Origin: Halocaridina rubra
Lineage: Eukaryota; Arthropoda; Malacostraca; Decapoda; Atyidae
Assembly: GCA_037179515.1 (NCBI GenBank)
Contig: JAXCGZ010004315.1
Span: 25,001-58,276, forward strand
Length of the DNA: 33,276 nucleotides
Direction: 5' to 3'
In this document: positions 32,978 to 33,276 of the stretch, one piece after another
Position numbering within the stretch: the stretch's first letter is position 1
Layout of the letters: every line of letters starts with the position of its first letter
The notes under the pieces: generated by a model
The model's database searches: none
What the model was told of the DNA's origin: nothing
Seen by the model: only the letters and a program-made list of their open reading frames with translations
Program-made: the position numbers and the translations under genes

Positions 32978-33276
32978 CGGTGGCTGGAGTAAAACTTCAA
33001 GAGACAGAAAATGAGAGAGATCTAGGAGTAAACATACTGGCAGATTTGTCTCCATAAATACATATAAATGGCATAGTAAGGGCAGCATATGCATTCTTAT
33101 CAAATGTAAGGGTAGCCTTCAGGCACATGGACAAGGAAATGTTCAGAAATATTTATGTAACCTATGTGAGGCCACAACTCGAATATGCAGCCCCCTTTTG
33201 GAATCGACACTTGAAAAAGCACATAGCTAAGCTTGAAAAAGTTCAAAGACATACCACTAACCTGGTGCCAGAAATA
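32978..33276 (+). pseudogene. Plus-strand ORF2 3' fragment, unit 4 (cut by window end)
   Basis: The first ~300 bp of the fragment seen at 18284, 23182 and 28080, with the same TAA in SPEIH. It runs off the window, so the fold-back partner is not visible. Confidence 0.85.

Larger units (their letters stand above)
30808..33276. repeat. 4898-bp tandem higher-order repeat, unit 4 (cut by window end)
   Basis: The first ~2.47 kb of a fourth unit, matching unit 3 including its three derived variants. The array continues beyond the window, so total copy number is unknown. Confidence 0.95.

Noticed and set aside
16114..33276. CRISPR-like or bacterial repeat array
   Set aside because: The repeats are kilobase-sized retrotransposon fragments, with no short repeats and spacers and no bacterial gene context.
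16114..33276. Dismissing the array as pure assembly duplication
   Set aside because: Nested unit-specific variants argue against it, though only spanning reads can settle the point.

Overview
The window looks like heterochromatin-like repeat DNA from an animal, most likely an arthropod and perhaps a decapod crustacean. The reasons are long (AT)n, (AAT)n and (CT)n microsatellites, several copies of one CR1-clade non-LTR retrotransposon, and part of a second, RNase H-bearing non-LTR retrotransposon. No host gene, rRNA gene, CRISPR array or bacterial feature can be supported. The host assignment is inference from repeat style only.

Layout. 1-3432: near-complete CR1-like copy A (+) with ORF1 end, endonuclease, reverse transcriptase (RT) and 3' tail. 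2762-4834: the 3' end of copy A plus flanking microsatellite, present three times in tandem with an exact 701-bp spacing. 4835-7843: AT-rich sequence with four microsatellites, one possible tRNA-like SINE head and no gene. 7844-10272: copy D (+), heavily decayed. 10275-12014: copy E (+), joined to the tail of D. 12300-14340: 3' part of a different, C-rich non-LTR element with an uninterrupted RT-thumb/RNase H/zinc-knuckle reading frame and a structured 3' region. 14341-15200: spacer and microsatellites. 15201-18283: copy F (-). From 16114 to the window end, a 4898-bp unit repeats in tandem (three full units and about half of a fourth). It is built only from rearranged pieces of the CR1 element: a minus-strand body, a plus-strand 3' fragment, a minus-strand 3' fragment that folds back on it, and an extra 651-bp sub-repeat.

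How the parts relate. The CR1-like element codes for an RNA-binding ORF1 protein and an endonuclease-RT, which in this family carry out target-primed reverse transcription. Its 3' end has a conserved hairpin followed by two copies of a 14-bp repeat and then (AC)n/(AT)n DNA. Every copy here is broken by stops, frameshifts or loss of catalytic residues. The most unusual structure is the 4.9-kb higher-order repeat: a retrotransposon turned into satellite-like DNA, with a roughly 515-bp fold-back in each unit and small inverted-templated insertions at its internal junctions. No new enzymatic or defence system was found.
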